Assembly: GCF_002443255.2 (NCBI RefSeq)
Contig: NW_019211454.1
Span: forward strand, 9,384,248 to 9,448,247
Direction of reading: 5' to 3'
Length of the DNA stretch: 64,000 nucleotides
Origin: Varroa destructor
Lineage: Eukaryota; Arthropoda; Arachnida; Mesostigmata; Varroidae
A program made the translations under genes and the position numbers. A model generated the notes under the pieces. It was not told the DNA's origin. It ran no database searches and was given only the letters and a program-made list of their open reading frames with translations. Shown here piece after piece: positions 50,901 through 62,074 of the stretch. The stretch's first letter is position 1. Every line of letters starts with the position of its first letter.

Positions 50901-53900
50901 TTGGGATTATACTTTTGTTATTATTATATATACGCGATTACTATGAGGCTGGGATGAAATTACAACGACCGTATTCTCATAGTGCGTATTGCAGTAGGAT
51001 ACTTTTTTATTTTTCGCAAATCTGGTGGCGGCTGAAGTCAGACCTATATGAAGCCCGTGCCTGAAGCCCGTGCCTTTGCACGTGTCAGTTTCAAACTACG
51101 CTGACGTGGCTAACAGTTGTGTATCAATAATATGCGCTAATCTGTGAAGAGCAGCGTGTTTCGCGAAAAGGTTTTCGCTTTTTGCTTATTTTACGAGCTG
51201 TAAAAAAAAAATCAGCCCCGAGACGACGATTCAGGGAATAACTAAAAAATAACTCTACAACGTCGCATCTATAACAGGCGTTTCAAACTGTTAAAAAAAA
51301 CGACTGAAATTTTCAAAATCAGTATTGGTGCACAGCTATCGATGGACAGTTTTCCAGGAAAACGCTAGCTTTTTACCTATTGGAATTGGAAAATAGTTGC
51401 CGATGGATTGCAAAGCTGTTGCAAAGTTATGTCGCTCACATAGATATCAACGAAGGCTTTACGTGAGTGAAGTTTGAACTATAATAGCTATTCTTGAATT
51501 GGGTGGGTTTTGTTTGCCGACGGTTGTGCCGACCTCACCAAAACTGATAATACTTATCACGATGTATGAGTCAGAAAATAGATAAAGCCTTACTTTATTC
51601 TAGGGGTACACATGATGTCCGCTCCAGGCACAATAGTACCTCAACTCGGTATAGTAACTCGGTATAATTTATAAAACAATTTTTATGAACTGTGTGCCTT
51701 TTATAAAATAAGCAAATAAAACGCATATTTACAGTTCTTATTGTGTTACCGCTAAACATTTACATAGTAGGATTAAACATGAATCTCACATGGGGCTATA
51801 TATACGAAACGTATTATTATGTTTCGTCATTTTCAGTTTCATTTTGGACTTTCGAGATCAAGATGAGAGCTTTAGCTTCCGGTTAGAACGCAAATTTATC
51901 CTTTCCAAGAAATCACTTTTAATCCATTAAACCCATGGTAACACACGTGCCAACGCCTCGGCCCGCTGGGTACGATTCAGCACCGTGCCGTTTCCATCGG
52001 ATGACAGCCATCGAACGCGTCAAGGGACAGAAAATGAATATGCCTACAGCGCTCTAAAGCGATAGAGGTCTCTCTAGTAAATTCACTCGCTGCGGAACGT
52101 CTTCACGCATTTCACCGTTCGCCATAGGGCATTAGGCAGGCCTGCAGATTATGTAGTATAAACAGCCAGCCGGTGGAATTGCAGCGCCGTCTAGCGTCTA
52201 TCGTTGCAATCTTGCTAGTACTCTCCGTGGAAAAACGAGAATAGCGTACGTAGCGTCTGCTAAACACGCGATGCTATCTGACCGTTAGGCGTTACTTGAC
52301 CGCTGCTTACGTATAACATGATAAATAATAATAATAACATTAACCTTTAGGCTAAAGAAGAGCGTATGCCGGTAGTAATGGTCGAACGCGCACGAATATA
52401 TTAAGACTCCCTGAGAATTATGCACTGTTACGCTGTGGCTGTTGCTGCCGGCGGCGTCGTGGCGTGATTGTGCTTGGGAAAAAATCGGATAGTACCGGAA
52501 TGGAGCGCACACTTTGAGCCTAAAAGCGTTACGATAGCGTACGCGGCTGGTTTTCAGTTGACCGTCACACGGCTCTATACCGGCAATCACTGTAGTGCTG
52601 CTGTTATTTTTGTGACTGTTGCTTGCTAAGCGCGATCAGCTGATGATTCTGCTGAATCGAAAACAAGAAGATGAGTGGGTGACATTGAGTTTACGCAGCT
52701 TTCGTTCCGTGTTCCGGTTTATTGTCCGTTGGTGTACTTCAGTGTATGGGCATACGTGTGTGCGCGCAATGTAATGGTACTCTGTTGGTGCGATGTTGTT
52801 ACCGGTTCTGAGAATCGCTGGTCGTTCGCTGTTCTCACTGTGCAGAGCTGATTGTTGACAAAACCGGTGCAATAGAAGATTTTGAAATGTCATTTGTACC
52901 ATTATTCAAATGTGTTGCAGCTGTGTTCGCGGTTTGTCGAATACGTGAAACACTCGCGAACAGTCTGGCTAGAAGTATATCCCTATGTTCGATGGAAGTG
53001 ACCTGCAGCCATGGCGCTAGTGGGTGCTAATAGTATCTGGGTGGGGTAAAATGAATTGCTTTCACCTGCTGCTGTTACCACCCTTGGCGGTGAATCCTTT
53101 AGTCGTTCCTGAGCTTAGCTGGAGCGAGGCCATTTGGCTGCGCCGATCCTGCCATCAGGACCCAGTGTCTCAGCAGACTGTTTCGTCATCTGCTTCGGCT
53201 CGATGTCCTGCACTACAGGTCCGATTCAGTCACTGTGGCTACGCGCGACTTTTTGTGGCCTCTGGAAACGGATGAGGTAAAAGCTGGAGTTTAGGTACGG
53301 TTCGACTACTTATCAAGAATTAGGTCAAGTGGAAAGGTCTTCGGGCGTCTTCACAAACGGGTATCGTTTCGTAAACAGAACTTTGGAGCTGAACAGGACC
53401 TTCCAAGGGCTTGTTAGTCGGATATGTAAAGAAAAGCGAAGAACTGTAGTTATCCTGAAAATGTGCTTTGTCACGTATAGCTAGGGAACTAAATGTCCAT
53501 AATGAAATTTAAATTGATTTTTTGCTCTTTAAGAGTTGTTGTCAATATTCGCAGTAGCTTCTAGAATATCTAATCGTATCAACAAAACAGGTGAAATAAC
53601 CTTTTCATTTTAGCCTGTTTTACTATTCCCCAGGTGTAAACCCTGTGCCTGCCCAGGCATTGTATTAGCTAACAGCCCGCGTTGCCAGCTCTCAGATCTC
53701 GGTTTCATTTGCTTGCTCGGCCTCCGAGTGCTGCCTGCAGACATTCCCGACAGACGTGCCCAGAAGATCATTAACAGAGCACAGTCTTCTAGAAGAAAGA
53801 TATCTTAGATATGTTCTGTCCACAGACACGTAGCAACAAGAGGCTTCGTCAGGAAAGCCCAATGCTTTTTCTACGTCTTGTCCTTCTTAAAATCGAATAA

Positions 53901-54814
53901 AACCACGGAAACGCCCTTACCTAAGTCTATAATGGTAGCACCATCGCAAGGGCGTGAACAGTGGGCGCTATACAGCGATTAAGCACTGGCATTGGTTTCC
54001 CTAGGTCCTCTCAAAGGCTGACTGGAGAAAGCTCAAGCTGCCGTGAGGGTTTTCGCCCTCTGCATCGACTGCTGTGAGCACTGCGTCTGTGACGTTCAGT
54101 CTGATTGAACTACGACAACTTCTATGGGCTTTAGACGTCCGCACAGTCAAATCGCACAAATTACCTTAATTCTGCACTGTGCAAAAGCTCGATGTAAAGG
54201 TAAAAGCACAAAGGAGGTTGTGCTTGAGCTGGAATATGTAATATTATTTTTACTGATTTAAGGAAAAAATACGTTAGCTGTATTGTGAAAGCTCCGAAGA
54301 ACATTGAAAGTGATAACAAGGCAAAGATATATGTAAAACATCGCGATTTAGACTGCAATAGTCGTACGTAGCCTGTTACGCTTCGAATACCTGGTGATCA
54401 TATATTGTGCTATAGAACTGGTATAGATGCCCTTCACTGAACTGTCGATACCTAAATCTGACGTGAAAAATTATACGACAGATTTGGCTTAAATAATCGC
54501 GTTGGCATAAATGTTGGCCCCAACTCAATTATGAGGTCGTTTACCTGTACAGCCCGCCAGATACCCTTTACCGTTTGTTAGCGGACAAAATCACTATCGA
54601 ATTGCTTCTAACAGCCACAATTATGCGTTTTCGCCGGATCGCTCCACTAGAAAGTGAGCGTCGGATTTAAAACGCGCACCACGAAACTACAGTATTAATT
54701 CAGGAAGACAGAAAACCGTACTACGTAGCTAGCTGAAGTAGAAGCTGCCGACCGAAGTGGTTCGTTGGCTCATGTGCGCAGTTCAAAAAACCAAAAGCAC
54801 AAAATTGAGGTCCT

Positions 54815-54996
54815 ATGGCAACGGCTACGCGCTGCTCAGTTCCTACGGCTGTTGGACTAGAAGACCCTTATTACAACCGCAGCAATGAAAACAGTCTCAG
54901 CGGAACGTTACTACGAAATCGGAAGGAGCTAGCGCCAAACGAAGAAGAGTCTCTGCCCAATGAAGTTGACGAAATGCTTCGTGTACTAAGTGCGAT
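54815..54996 (+). CDS. Noct: nocturnin candidate first coding exon
   Basis: It encodes residues 1-60 (starting [20 protein letters not shown]) and ends GCGAT|GTAAGT with two bases of codon 61. An in-frame TGA at 54806-54808 just before the ATG supports initiation here. The segment is polar and acidic and does not resemble a classic mitochondrial presequence. N-termini of this family vary widely, so the assignment rests on the strong donor and the in-phase join to 57014. An alternative first exon would instead use the ATG at 57015. Confidence 0.55.
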
Positions 54997-57900
54997 GTAA
55001 GTGGGTCTACAAATTTAACACGCGCGACAAATGTTCCGAAATTCGGTAATTATATTAGAGACAAATTGTCGACATGACACTTCTATTTTAGCGTCGTCAT
55101 GACGTAATTTCCAGTAGTCGATGGATGAATGGCACGTTTGATATCCGAAAGACAAAGAAATCAGGATTATTTGGTCAGTTTACATGTAGAATATGTAGAA
55201 AACTGTATCCGAAACAAATCTTTAGCCAAGCTTTCGTATCGGACATCACAGCCTCGTATTGTAGCGGAGGGTATCTCCTCAAGCAAGAATTTAATACACG
55301 CAAGGGTTAGGAACAGATTCGATGAATGAACAAAGCTGTTACGTAGATCTTCTTTAATCCACTTTACTATCCAACAATAGTCCATAGCATCGGGCTGCCA
55401 CTAGATCTTAGGACTGGGAAAGAGTTAGATACAGTTGTATCGTAAGGTATTTGCTGTTAAGCTTTAACTCAATTAGTTATAGTTTGTTTTAAATCAACTG
55501 TTTCGCCGTCATTTCACGTATCTATCACGTAGCCAGCTACCTCATTATTGCAGCGAGACTTAAGACGTTTACCCCTACTAAAGATGCATCTTCTTTCTGT
55601 TGTTTTAGAAGCTTCATGACACTGCTTCTAGCCACGAATAAATGACATGACAGAGTGGCGTATTGTGTTTCTATTATTAAACGGCCCTGTTGCGAACGAG
55701 TAAACAAGGTTATTGACAGGCTCGAACGTCTTGGTCAAGCGACGTGGCCCTTTACCGGCATGCAAATAAGATCGAGTCATTGGAGACCACGTTGTGGTCA
55801 AAAGATCGCATGAAGATTACAGTTGTCTAAAAGTACAGAATGATGGCCTTCAAATGGCTTGTTTACCATCGCAGGTCAGACTCATCAGAGGTTTATGCGT
55901 GTAAAATATATGTTGAGATGTGGTATTTGAGTTCGGGAGAACTTTGCTGGCTGGGATGTTTGTCATAGCAACTACGCGTCATCCGCTTCTCAATCTACCA
56001 AAGTAGGTTTCTTTTTCTAAAAACCTCGTCATAATAAAAACAATGAACTCTTTCAACGAAAATAAGTTATTACCTAAATATCTTTTCACATTGAATAAAC
56101 GTCAACGAGATAACTTTCTGAAAAATCCAAGGGATATTTCTGCGAGGCTGCTGAGGAAATTTTCAATCGGCTTGTTCACCTAAAAAGATGACTGGCAGCT
56201 GGTGTTTATGACAACATTGGGTCAAAATATTCCGCTGCATCAGTCCGATCGTGTCCGGAACGGCGATATGCTGTGCCTGGACTCCGCAAACGATCTGGTA
56301 ACCAACAAGATCCGTAAATTCATCAAAAGAATTTTTGATACATTTAGATATTTCATACAGAAGTTAACGGCCATTTTAGAAAGGAAAATATGTTGGGTCG
56401 TACAGATCAGCTCTGACGGTTTACACATTTTTGGGAGTTCAGATCATTTAATTCCACTTGAATTTTTCATATGTAACGTAAGTGTTACTCCGCCTATAAA
56501 TATCGGTTAACGCATGGCTACTTTAGGTTAAAATTATTGGCAGACTGGAGATAGATTGTTCCGAAAATGACTTGAGACCTTAGGTCACAGACGACAAATG
56601 AATCGCGACCGTCAACAACAACAATTCTAGTACAGACTTCCTTGTTTGTTTGTCTCTGAAACAAGTCTTAGAAATAAAGGACAAGAAAGTGTAAACTCTG
56701 GCACTTTTTCGTATCATTTAGGCCATAGGCTCCATCTGGGCTGGTCAGTTGTTACGTTCGGATTATACAAACAATAGGTCTTGGGATTTAGCAATAGTAA
56801 GTGATTAACAGTACACGAAGCTATTTCACTTCAGTGACATAGATATATGATATCGATGTCGTTTACTCATTTGTTTATGTTACGAATTAGCAAGATCGAA
56901 GGGGCAGCAGCTGTGGCAGTGCTCCTTGTTTGCCAGATTGAACAATTTCGCAGAACTATTTTCATTACACAATAGTTTCCAACTTATTTTTACAGAATTT
57001 TTTATTCTTACAGAATGGGAAGTTTGGCTGGTCGCGCCAAGATTCTTAGCGAGGACCGTGCTGATCAGGACGTCGAGTCGGAGGCCTCCGCGTCGACAAC
57101 GGTTATTGCTGTATCGTGCGCTGTTGAACAACCACAACAGGGACGTTCGATTTCTTATCGGGTCGGTTTGCCCTCAACGCGACTAGGCTTGCTAGAGCGT
57201 TGCCGTTACGAGCTGGCTGCAATGCCCCCGATGATTACCAGATCATTTCTGGAGTCTGATCAAGCACAGCATATTGCCGTTCCGGACACGATCCGAGTGA
57301 TGCAGTGGAACATCTTGGCTCAATGTAGGTGTTCCATGGGTTTAAATAGGCTCAATGTTATCGTTAACGCCACTTTTTTGAGTAAACAAATAAGCCACTA
57401 CAAATACTTGATTATAATAGATAATAATAAAATATCTATTATTTTATTATTATCTATTATTAATTCAATGAATAGGCCGAGATGGTGCATTTTCGGCTAA
57501 ACAGCGATAGACCTTGGGTCTATTCTGTATCGCCGTCTATTTTGTAGAGGGCGATGTAAAGATATAGAGAAGAGATCAACTAAAAGGGGGCGCTCAAAAA
57601 GAAAGTCAGCAGAGAGGAAGTATAACAACACATCCGCAATGTCGTTAAGTGTGCCACGCTGCCACGCAGAAGCTTACGCTGATAACAACTAAATTTCTGT
57701 TGAATTGTATGTTGTTATCAACGTACTATTTCTATCCTGCTTTTATCATGGCACGGACAACGATGAGCTAATCTGTAGTTATAAGATCTAAGATAAGGGA
57801 ACTGACGACGATCACTAGTTAAGCTGCCCGAAACGCTTCGATGGAGCACCTTTTATTATCGTTATCACAAAATGACTATGAACCAATGGATAAATAGGCA

Positions 57901-58430
57901 CAACCCTGCCGGAACAAGATTTTTCGCTCATACAAATGTCCAGCAAATAAATATCAGTTCATCGCTCAGACGGCAACTGCTATTGCCCTCACGCTGATTC
58001 GGTAATGAAGTGCTACGCTCGGCCTGTTGACAGTTCTATACGTTGGCTTCGTGTGCTAAACACGGCTGGGACATATATCCCAGCAACTTGATAAATTATT
58101 CAATGCTATGTTGCATGATTCCGGCACGTCGATTTCATTTTGCCGGTTTATATTTATGAAGTGTACGCAAACAATAGGTCTAGGCGAGGAAATGAGTCTC
58201 TATATTCAAGACACAACAAAATTATATAGTAATAAGATTTATTAGTATAGATGAACCTGTTTTACCTGCATTGTAGAGAATAACAGATATCCCCCACCTA
58301 ACAAACCTAGGTAATGCGCAGACTTTACATCAAAGTCTTCGTTACGAACTAAGCTCTCCATTCTATAAATTAGCCCCCTACACGTAATTCATTTGAGCGA
58401 TAATCTTCTGCATTGAGTTTCTGCTAGCTT

Positions 58431-58466
<36 letters not shown>

Positions 58467-60602
58467 ATATAGCTTCAAATAGGCAGTCTCAGTTAGTCCT
58501 TAGCATACGATGAGATAACATGGAACTTGCTTCACTGTCTTAATTTCTCTCCGGTTTGCCACAAATGTCTGGATATAACACGCGCTAAATTAAATCATTC
58601 ATCGTCAACAGAGCCCCCTGGTTTCTCACAGATTGCGAAAGATGTTGCCTGACCTTTACCGTGACTGACGCTGACCTTAGAACTTGTGTACACTTCAAGT
58701 CGTCTATGTCATGCGGCGTTTAGATGCGACCTGGAAAAATTTTCGAATCGGGTTTCCCGCGTTAAGTATCGGGGTCAGTTTTCTAGTGCTATGCCTAACT
58801 GGACTCGGTTGTTTTGATTAGTTGGCGGTAGCAAATGGCGGTAGGCAACCTCGAGTCTCGGAAACAAGTCTCGAGGAACTTTTCTTTAATTATAGAAAAC
58901 TGCTGTGTACTCCAATGGATTAGTGGCCGCTGGAGTCATGGATTGATCGAAGGTCGCACTTGCGGGCGCTAAATACGATGGGACAGCGTGAACAAACGCA
59001 TATTCATAGTTCGTACATACAGAAATCGTCTTGTTTAGCGTGTAGTAGATGTTAGAGGCAGACAAACAAAATATGCATTTTGAAATAACGTATTTGTTTC
59101 TTCAATTGTCCTACGTGACTTAACGTTGTTGCATAAAATTTGATTTTAGCACTTGCAGAAAAATCGGATAAGTTTATCTGTCCTGACGAAGCCCTGAACT
59201 GGAACTACCGGCGTTGGCGTATCCTCGAGGAGGTTCTCACGTATGGTGCCGATATCATTTGCCTTCAGGAGGTCAGTACAGTTCCCTTGAAGCGTATGTT
59301 GCAGTTTCAAGATCCAGTATATACAGCCCGCCCGTACAGGCTTGTACTCCATACGCGAAAGGTCTGTTTTTTAGGTGGATCACTTCAATTTCTTGAAGGC
59401 GACGCTCGGTCGTGTGGGATTTGAAGGCTGTTTTTTCCCAAAGCCAGACAGTCCGTGCTGTTACATCAAAGGCAATAATGGACCGGACGGTTGCGCGGTG
59501 TTCTTCGATTCGTCGAAATATACACTACTTCATACTGAGCGAAAAGTTCTTGAAGTATTCCGCTGTCAAAGCAATCAAGTATGATAATCAGGCCGATCAA
59601 CTAAGAAAGCAACAATTATATCTGTCACCGATATATTTAAATGTTTAATAGATTTCGTAATTATGATGTAAAAAGTCTAAATCCTAATGCAGATATATTT
59701 TTACTGGTTAAGGTGGTGATCATGTGTACCTTCGAAAGAAAGCTTGATAGCAAAGTGTTTTGTGTGGCCACAACGCATTTAAAAGCTCGTGTCGGAGCAC
59801 TCCTACCGACGCTACGCAATGAACAGGGGAAAGACCTCCTTCAGTTTGTCCAGAGTCACAACACAAATGATTATCCTGTCATCTACGCCGGCGATTTTAA
59901 CGCCGAACCCACGGAACCCGTTTACAGGCATGTGGCTTAGCACGGTGCGATACCAGTAGCTTATAGAATGTTGTTATGCAAACAATGAAGTATTAAAACG
60001 TTCCCTTGCCCGTACGTATATACATATATATACATGTATGTATATGTATATGTATGTATGTATATATATGTATATGTATGTATATGTATATATATACATT
60101 ACATACATATATATACATTACATATATATATATGTATATGTATATATATGTATATATATATATTCCACTCAATCGGTGTATGAAGCGTAACATTGTTATT
60201 CACCCAGTTTATCACTCGTTCTTTGACGGGACCCATTTTCATTCGCTTCCCATTTTTAGGACAATGACGCAGTCAGGAAATTTGTCGAGTAGCTATGCCA
60301 TGGTCGCTAGCAGATCTTCTGCAACGTCCGCAACTACCGCGGCCACTACACCTGTAGTTGACAATGATGGAAATAACGTTTGCGACTCTGCATCGAACGA
60401 ACCCCAATACACGACATGGAAGATCCGTGAAGATGGCGAGGTGTGTCATACGATTGACTACATCTTCTTTTCCAAGGATCGCTTCAATCCCGAGCGGGTG
60501 TTGACTATGCCTAGCGATGAAGAACTCGGTAAAGGACGAGCTCCATCGCTGCAATATGCGTCTGATCATTTTTCTCTGTGCTGCGACTTCCGACTTCTCT
60601 AA
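54815..60602 (+). CDS. Noct: nocturnin (curled) EEP-family phosphatase, six coding exons, 458 aa
   Basis: Nocturnin belongs to the CCR4 branch of the EEP superfamily. It was first described as an mRNA deadenylase and is now known as an NADP(H) 2'-phosphatase, in cytosol and/or mitochondria. The CDS joins 54815-54996, 57014-57324, 59150-59271, 59375-59578, 59713-59927 and 60260-60602: 1377 nt, 458 residues, in frame. The catalytic domain spans about 152-458 and shows [10 protein letters not shown] (155-164, Asn160), ICLQE (metal ligand Glu205), FFPKP (Lys228), NNGPDGC (239-245), THLKAR (294-299), GDFNAEP (333-339), YTTWK (395-399), HTIDY (408-412) and SDHFSL (446-451, His448). The Lys in FFPKP and the Lys and Arg in HLKAR separate NADP(H)-specific nocturnin from true CCR4 deadenylases, and all are present. 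The [20 protein letters not shown] stretch matches the nocturnin leader. Exon 1 is assigned by splice sites and frame only. The last intron appears to be GC-AG. Confidence 0.93.
54997..57013 (+). other. nocturnin intron 1 (2017 nt)
   Basis: It is a GTAAGT...TTACAG phase-2 intron. I see no embedded gene. The open frames inside it look random. Confidence 0.55.
57014..57324 (+). CDS. Noct: nocturnin coding exon 2
   Basis: The acceptor is TTCTTACAG|A and the donor is CTCAAT|GTAGGT. It encodes residues 62-164, from MGSLAGRAK through the [14 protein letters not shown] leader to [10 protein letters not shown], the first catalytic strand. A second possible start codon lies one base inside the exon and yields a Met-Gly N-terminus. 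Confidence 0.88.
57414..57460. repeat. AT hairpin with 21-bp perfect stem and 5-nt loop
   Basis: The arms are 57414-57434 and 57440-57460, built from ATAATAGATAATAATAAAAT(A) and its complement around a TCTAT loop. It lies in nocturnin intron 2, close to the donor. Confidence 0.92.
58433..58464. repeat. (AT)16 microsatellite
   Basis: It lies in nocturnin intron 2. Shorter AT runs occur near 11005, 15070, 19636, 36880 and 45624. Confidence 0.95.
59150..59271 (+). CDS. Noct: nocturnin coding exon 3
   Basis: The acceptor is TGATTTTAG|C and the donor is CAGGAG|GTCAGT. It encodes residues 166-205, ending in [17 protein letters not shown]. The final Glu205 is the metal-binding glutamate of the EEP fold. 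Confidence 0.92.
59375..59578 (+). CDS. Noct: nocturnin coding exon 4
   Basis: The acceptor is GTTTTTTAG|GTG and the donor is AATCAA|GTATGA. It encodes residues 206-273: [16 protein letters not shown] and [13 protein letters not shown], all family hallmarks. The intron before it is only 103 nt. Confidence 0.93.
59713..59927 (+). CDS. Noct: nocturnin coding exon 5
   Basis: The acceptor is CTGGTTAAG|GTG. It encodes residues 274-344 and two bases of codon 345, including [12 protein letters not shown] and [14 protein letters not shown]. The exon must end after 59927 to meet the next exon in phase, which places the donor at GCATGT (a GC donor). Confidence 0.88.
60017..60165. repeat. TATG/TACA-rich imperfect palindromic repeat in nocturnin intron 5
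   Basis: It is made of interspersed TATATG, TATGTA and TACATA units, including long self-complementary stretches on either side of TACATTACATAC. It occupies nearly half of the 332-nt intron and creates spurious open frames on both strands. Confidence 0.85.
60260..60602 (+). CDS. Noct: nocturnin last coding exon
   Basis: The acceptor is CATTTTTAG|G. It completes Arg345 and encodes residues 346-458: a Ser/Thr/Ala-rich loop, then [20 protein letters not shown] and [15 protein letters not shown], with TAA at 60600-60602. The YTTWK and SDH motifs complete the catalytic site. Confidence 0.93.
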
Positions 60603-60917
60603 ATGGAGGCTAAATTAGCGCCTTAATAGAGAAAAATTAGCTGCAAGGGTACACTAAAGAAAAGAATCAGTAATAACATTTTAGATTTTTAAACGTATAT
60701 CACTACACGGCATTTCGATGATCCTAAAATGTTTCTAGGAGAAGATTGGCGATCATCAACGTCTTATCGGATCATCAAGTGAAAACAAATTCCTCAACTG
60801 AAACGCAGGGACTTAAGCACTTCGATGAAGTAGAAGACATGATGAAAAAACAGAACTGAAATGAAGTGAATGCTATTTCGTTAATGGGAGGACTGAATGA
60901 AGTGGGCGTCTTCATTT

Positions 60918-60992
60918 CCAAAAAAAGGACTTATAATAATTATTATAAGTTCTTAAAAAGGGCCTAATATTTATATTAGGTCCTTTTTTTTC
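60918..60992. repeat. two tandem AT hairpins with matching outer ends
   Basis: A 22-bp perfect palindrome (ACTTATAATAA and its complement) is followed by a 16-bp hairpin (AAAAAGGGCCTAATAT pairing with ATATTAGGTCCTTTTT, one G-T pair). The outermost AAAAAAAGGAC and GTCCTTTTTTT also pair, so the block may be a tiny palindromic element. It lies in the presumed nocturnin 3' UTR. Confidence 0.85.
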
Positions 60993-61230
60993 TGATGTAT
61001 TGAAAAGCTGGTGCGGTATTAACGTACTTAGAAAACATATTATGCTAATTATGTAAGAAGCTTTTTTTCAGTGTTGTAAAGCGTCTGACTTGAGAGATTT
61101 GAGTTTTATCGGATGTACACAGGTTTCCATTATACTGTATATACTAATAATAGCAAAAAAATAGTGATGAAAAATAGTGAACGACAGATAAAAACTTCTA
61201 TTTAATATATGCTATTTAATATATGACGAC

Positions 61231-61236
61231 AATAAA
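61231..61236 (+). terminator. candidate polyadenylation signal of nocturnin
   Basis: This AATAAA lies about 630 nt after the stop and is the first canonical signal I find. The region between holds nested palindromes (60918-60992). Confidence 0.4.
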
Positions 61237-61880
61237 TTAAGAATTATGTTGAAACGAAAATTTCAACCGGTGCTTTAATGTACCTCTTCGTAGAGATAGA
61301 TGTTCTAGATAACACGATTATCGGTAAAATCGTAAAGGGCCGGTTGCCATATATTTTTATATACTTCTCTGACCTTTCGTCTGACGTTGATACCACGATA
61401 GAATTGAAATTAAGGCCAGTTTAAGAGAGTCCTTTGAACAACCATATTGATTGAAGCTTATTATTCGAAATAATCAACTGTCCGGAATAGTACTATTAAA
61501 GAGAGGATTATCGGGACATTGTTAGTTGTTAAGTCCTGCCAGATTACACAATAATCCTGATCTAGGGGGGTCAAAGTTAAAGGTGAAAAACTTAGTAGGA
61601 AACTTCTATTTTGCATTGCCACTGAGTCCTCGATCGAATCTGTACACCTTTGGAGACTTAATGGCAGCATGCGACTTAGCCGATTTAAGAAACACTTCAG
61701 TAGCAAAAAGAAAGACAATTGACAAAAGGGTAGTCCTTAGCAATCAAAGTGCAGCATTCTAGTTCCTATAGATTGTCGATGTTATGTTGACGCCGTATAG
61801 CATCCGAAAACGAAGGAATAGTTACATACGTTAAGTTTGTCAACTATTAAAAATATTTTGTTTGTTTTATGGCCTATTGC

Positions 61881-61902
61881 TCTCTGACTTATAAGTCAGA
61901 GA
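61881..61902. repeat. 22-bp perfect palindrome
   Basis: The palindrome is centred on GACTTATAAGTC with no spacer. Flanking ATTG and CAAT extend it after one mismatch. Confidence 0.9.
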
Positions 61903-62074
61903 TCAATATGGGCGAAGGCCAAATGTTCGATTGGCACTTATCGTTACTGTCGTGACTATGTGTTTGATCAATGGATCGTAAAAACTGCGTTCCAGCCTCT
62001 GCTAAGCTACTTAGCAACTTACTCATGAGTGAGTAGATCCTTAGTGCTTAGCCCCTAGGTTTCTTTAGAGATTT

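Larger units (their letters stand above)
42266..54814. other. intergenic tract upstream of nocturnin, no confirmed gene
   Basis: Longer open frames cluster at 45547-46113 and 47241-47904, and GC content rises again at about 51.9-54.1 kb. That rise may mark an upstream promoter or non-coding exons of nocturnin. I recognise no protein family in these frames. Confidence 0.4.
57325..59149 (+). other. nocturnin intron 2 (1825 nt)
   Basis: It is a GTAGGT...TTTTAG phase-1 intron. It holds a perfect 21-bp-stem AT hairpin (57414-57460) and an (AT)16 microsatellite (58433-58464). No coding content is recognised. Confidence 0.8.

Noticed and set aside
51944..51949. CACGTG E-box upstream of nocturnin, suggestive of clock control
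   Set aside because: A single hexamer 2.9 kb away is expected by chance many times in 64 kb. No paired E-box was seen.
53636..53805. Cys-containing open segment after a CCCCAG acceptor-like site
   Set aside because: No donor or neighbouring exon in phase and no recognisable domain.
57015..57500. 161-codon frame read straight through
   Set aside because: Real coding stops at the donor after 57324. The rest is intron and AT hairpin.
60006..60193. Tyr/Ile-rich open frames on both strands
   Set aside because: They come from the TATG/TACA repeat inside nocturnin intron 5. The + frame only becomes real coding sequence after the acceptor at 60259.
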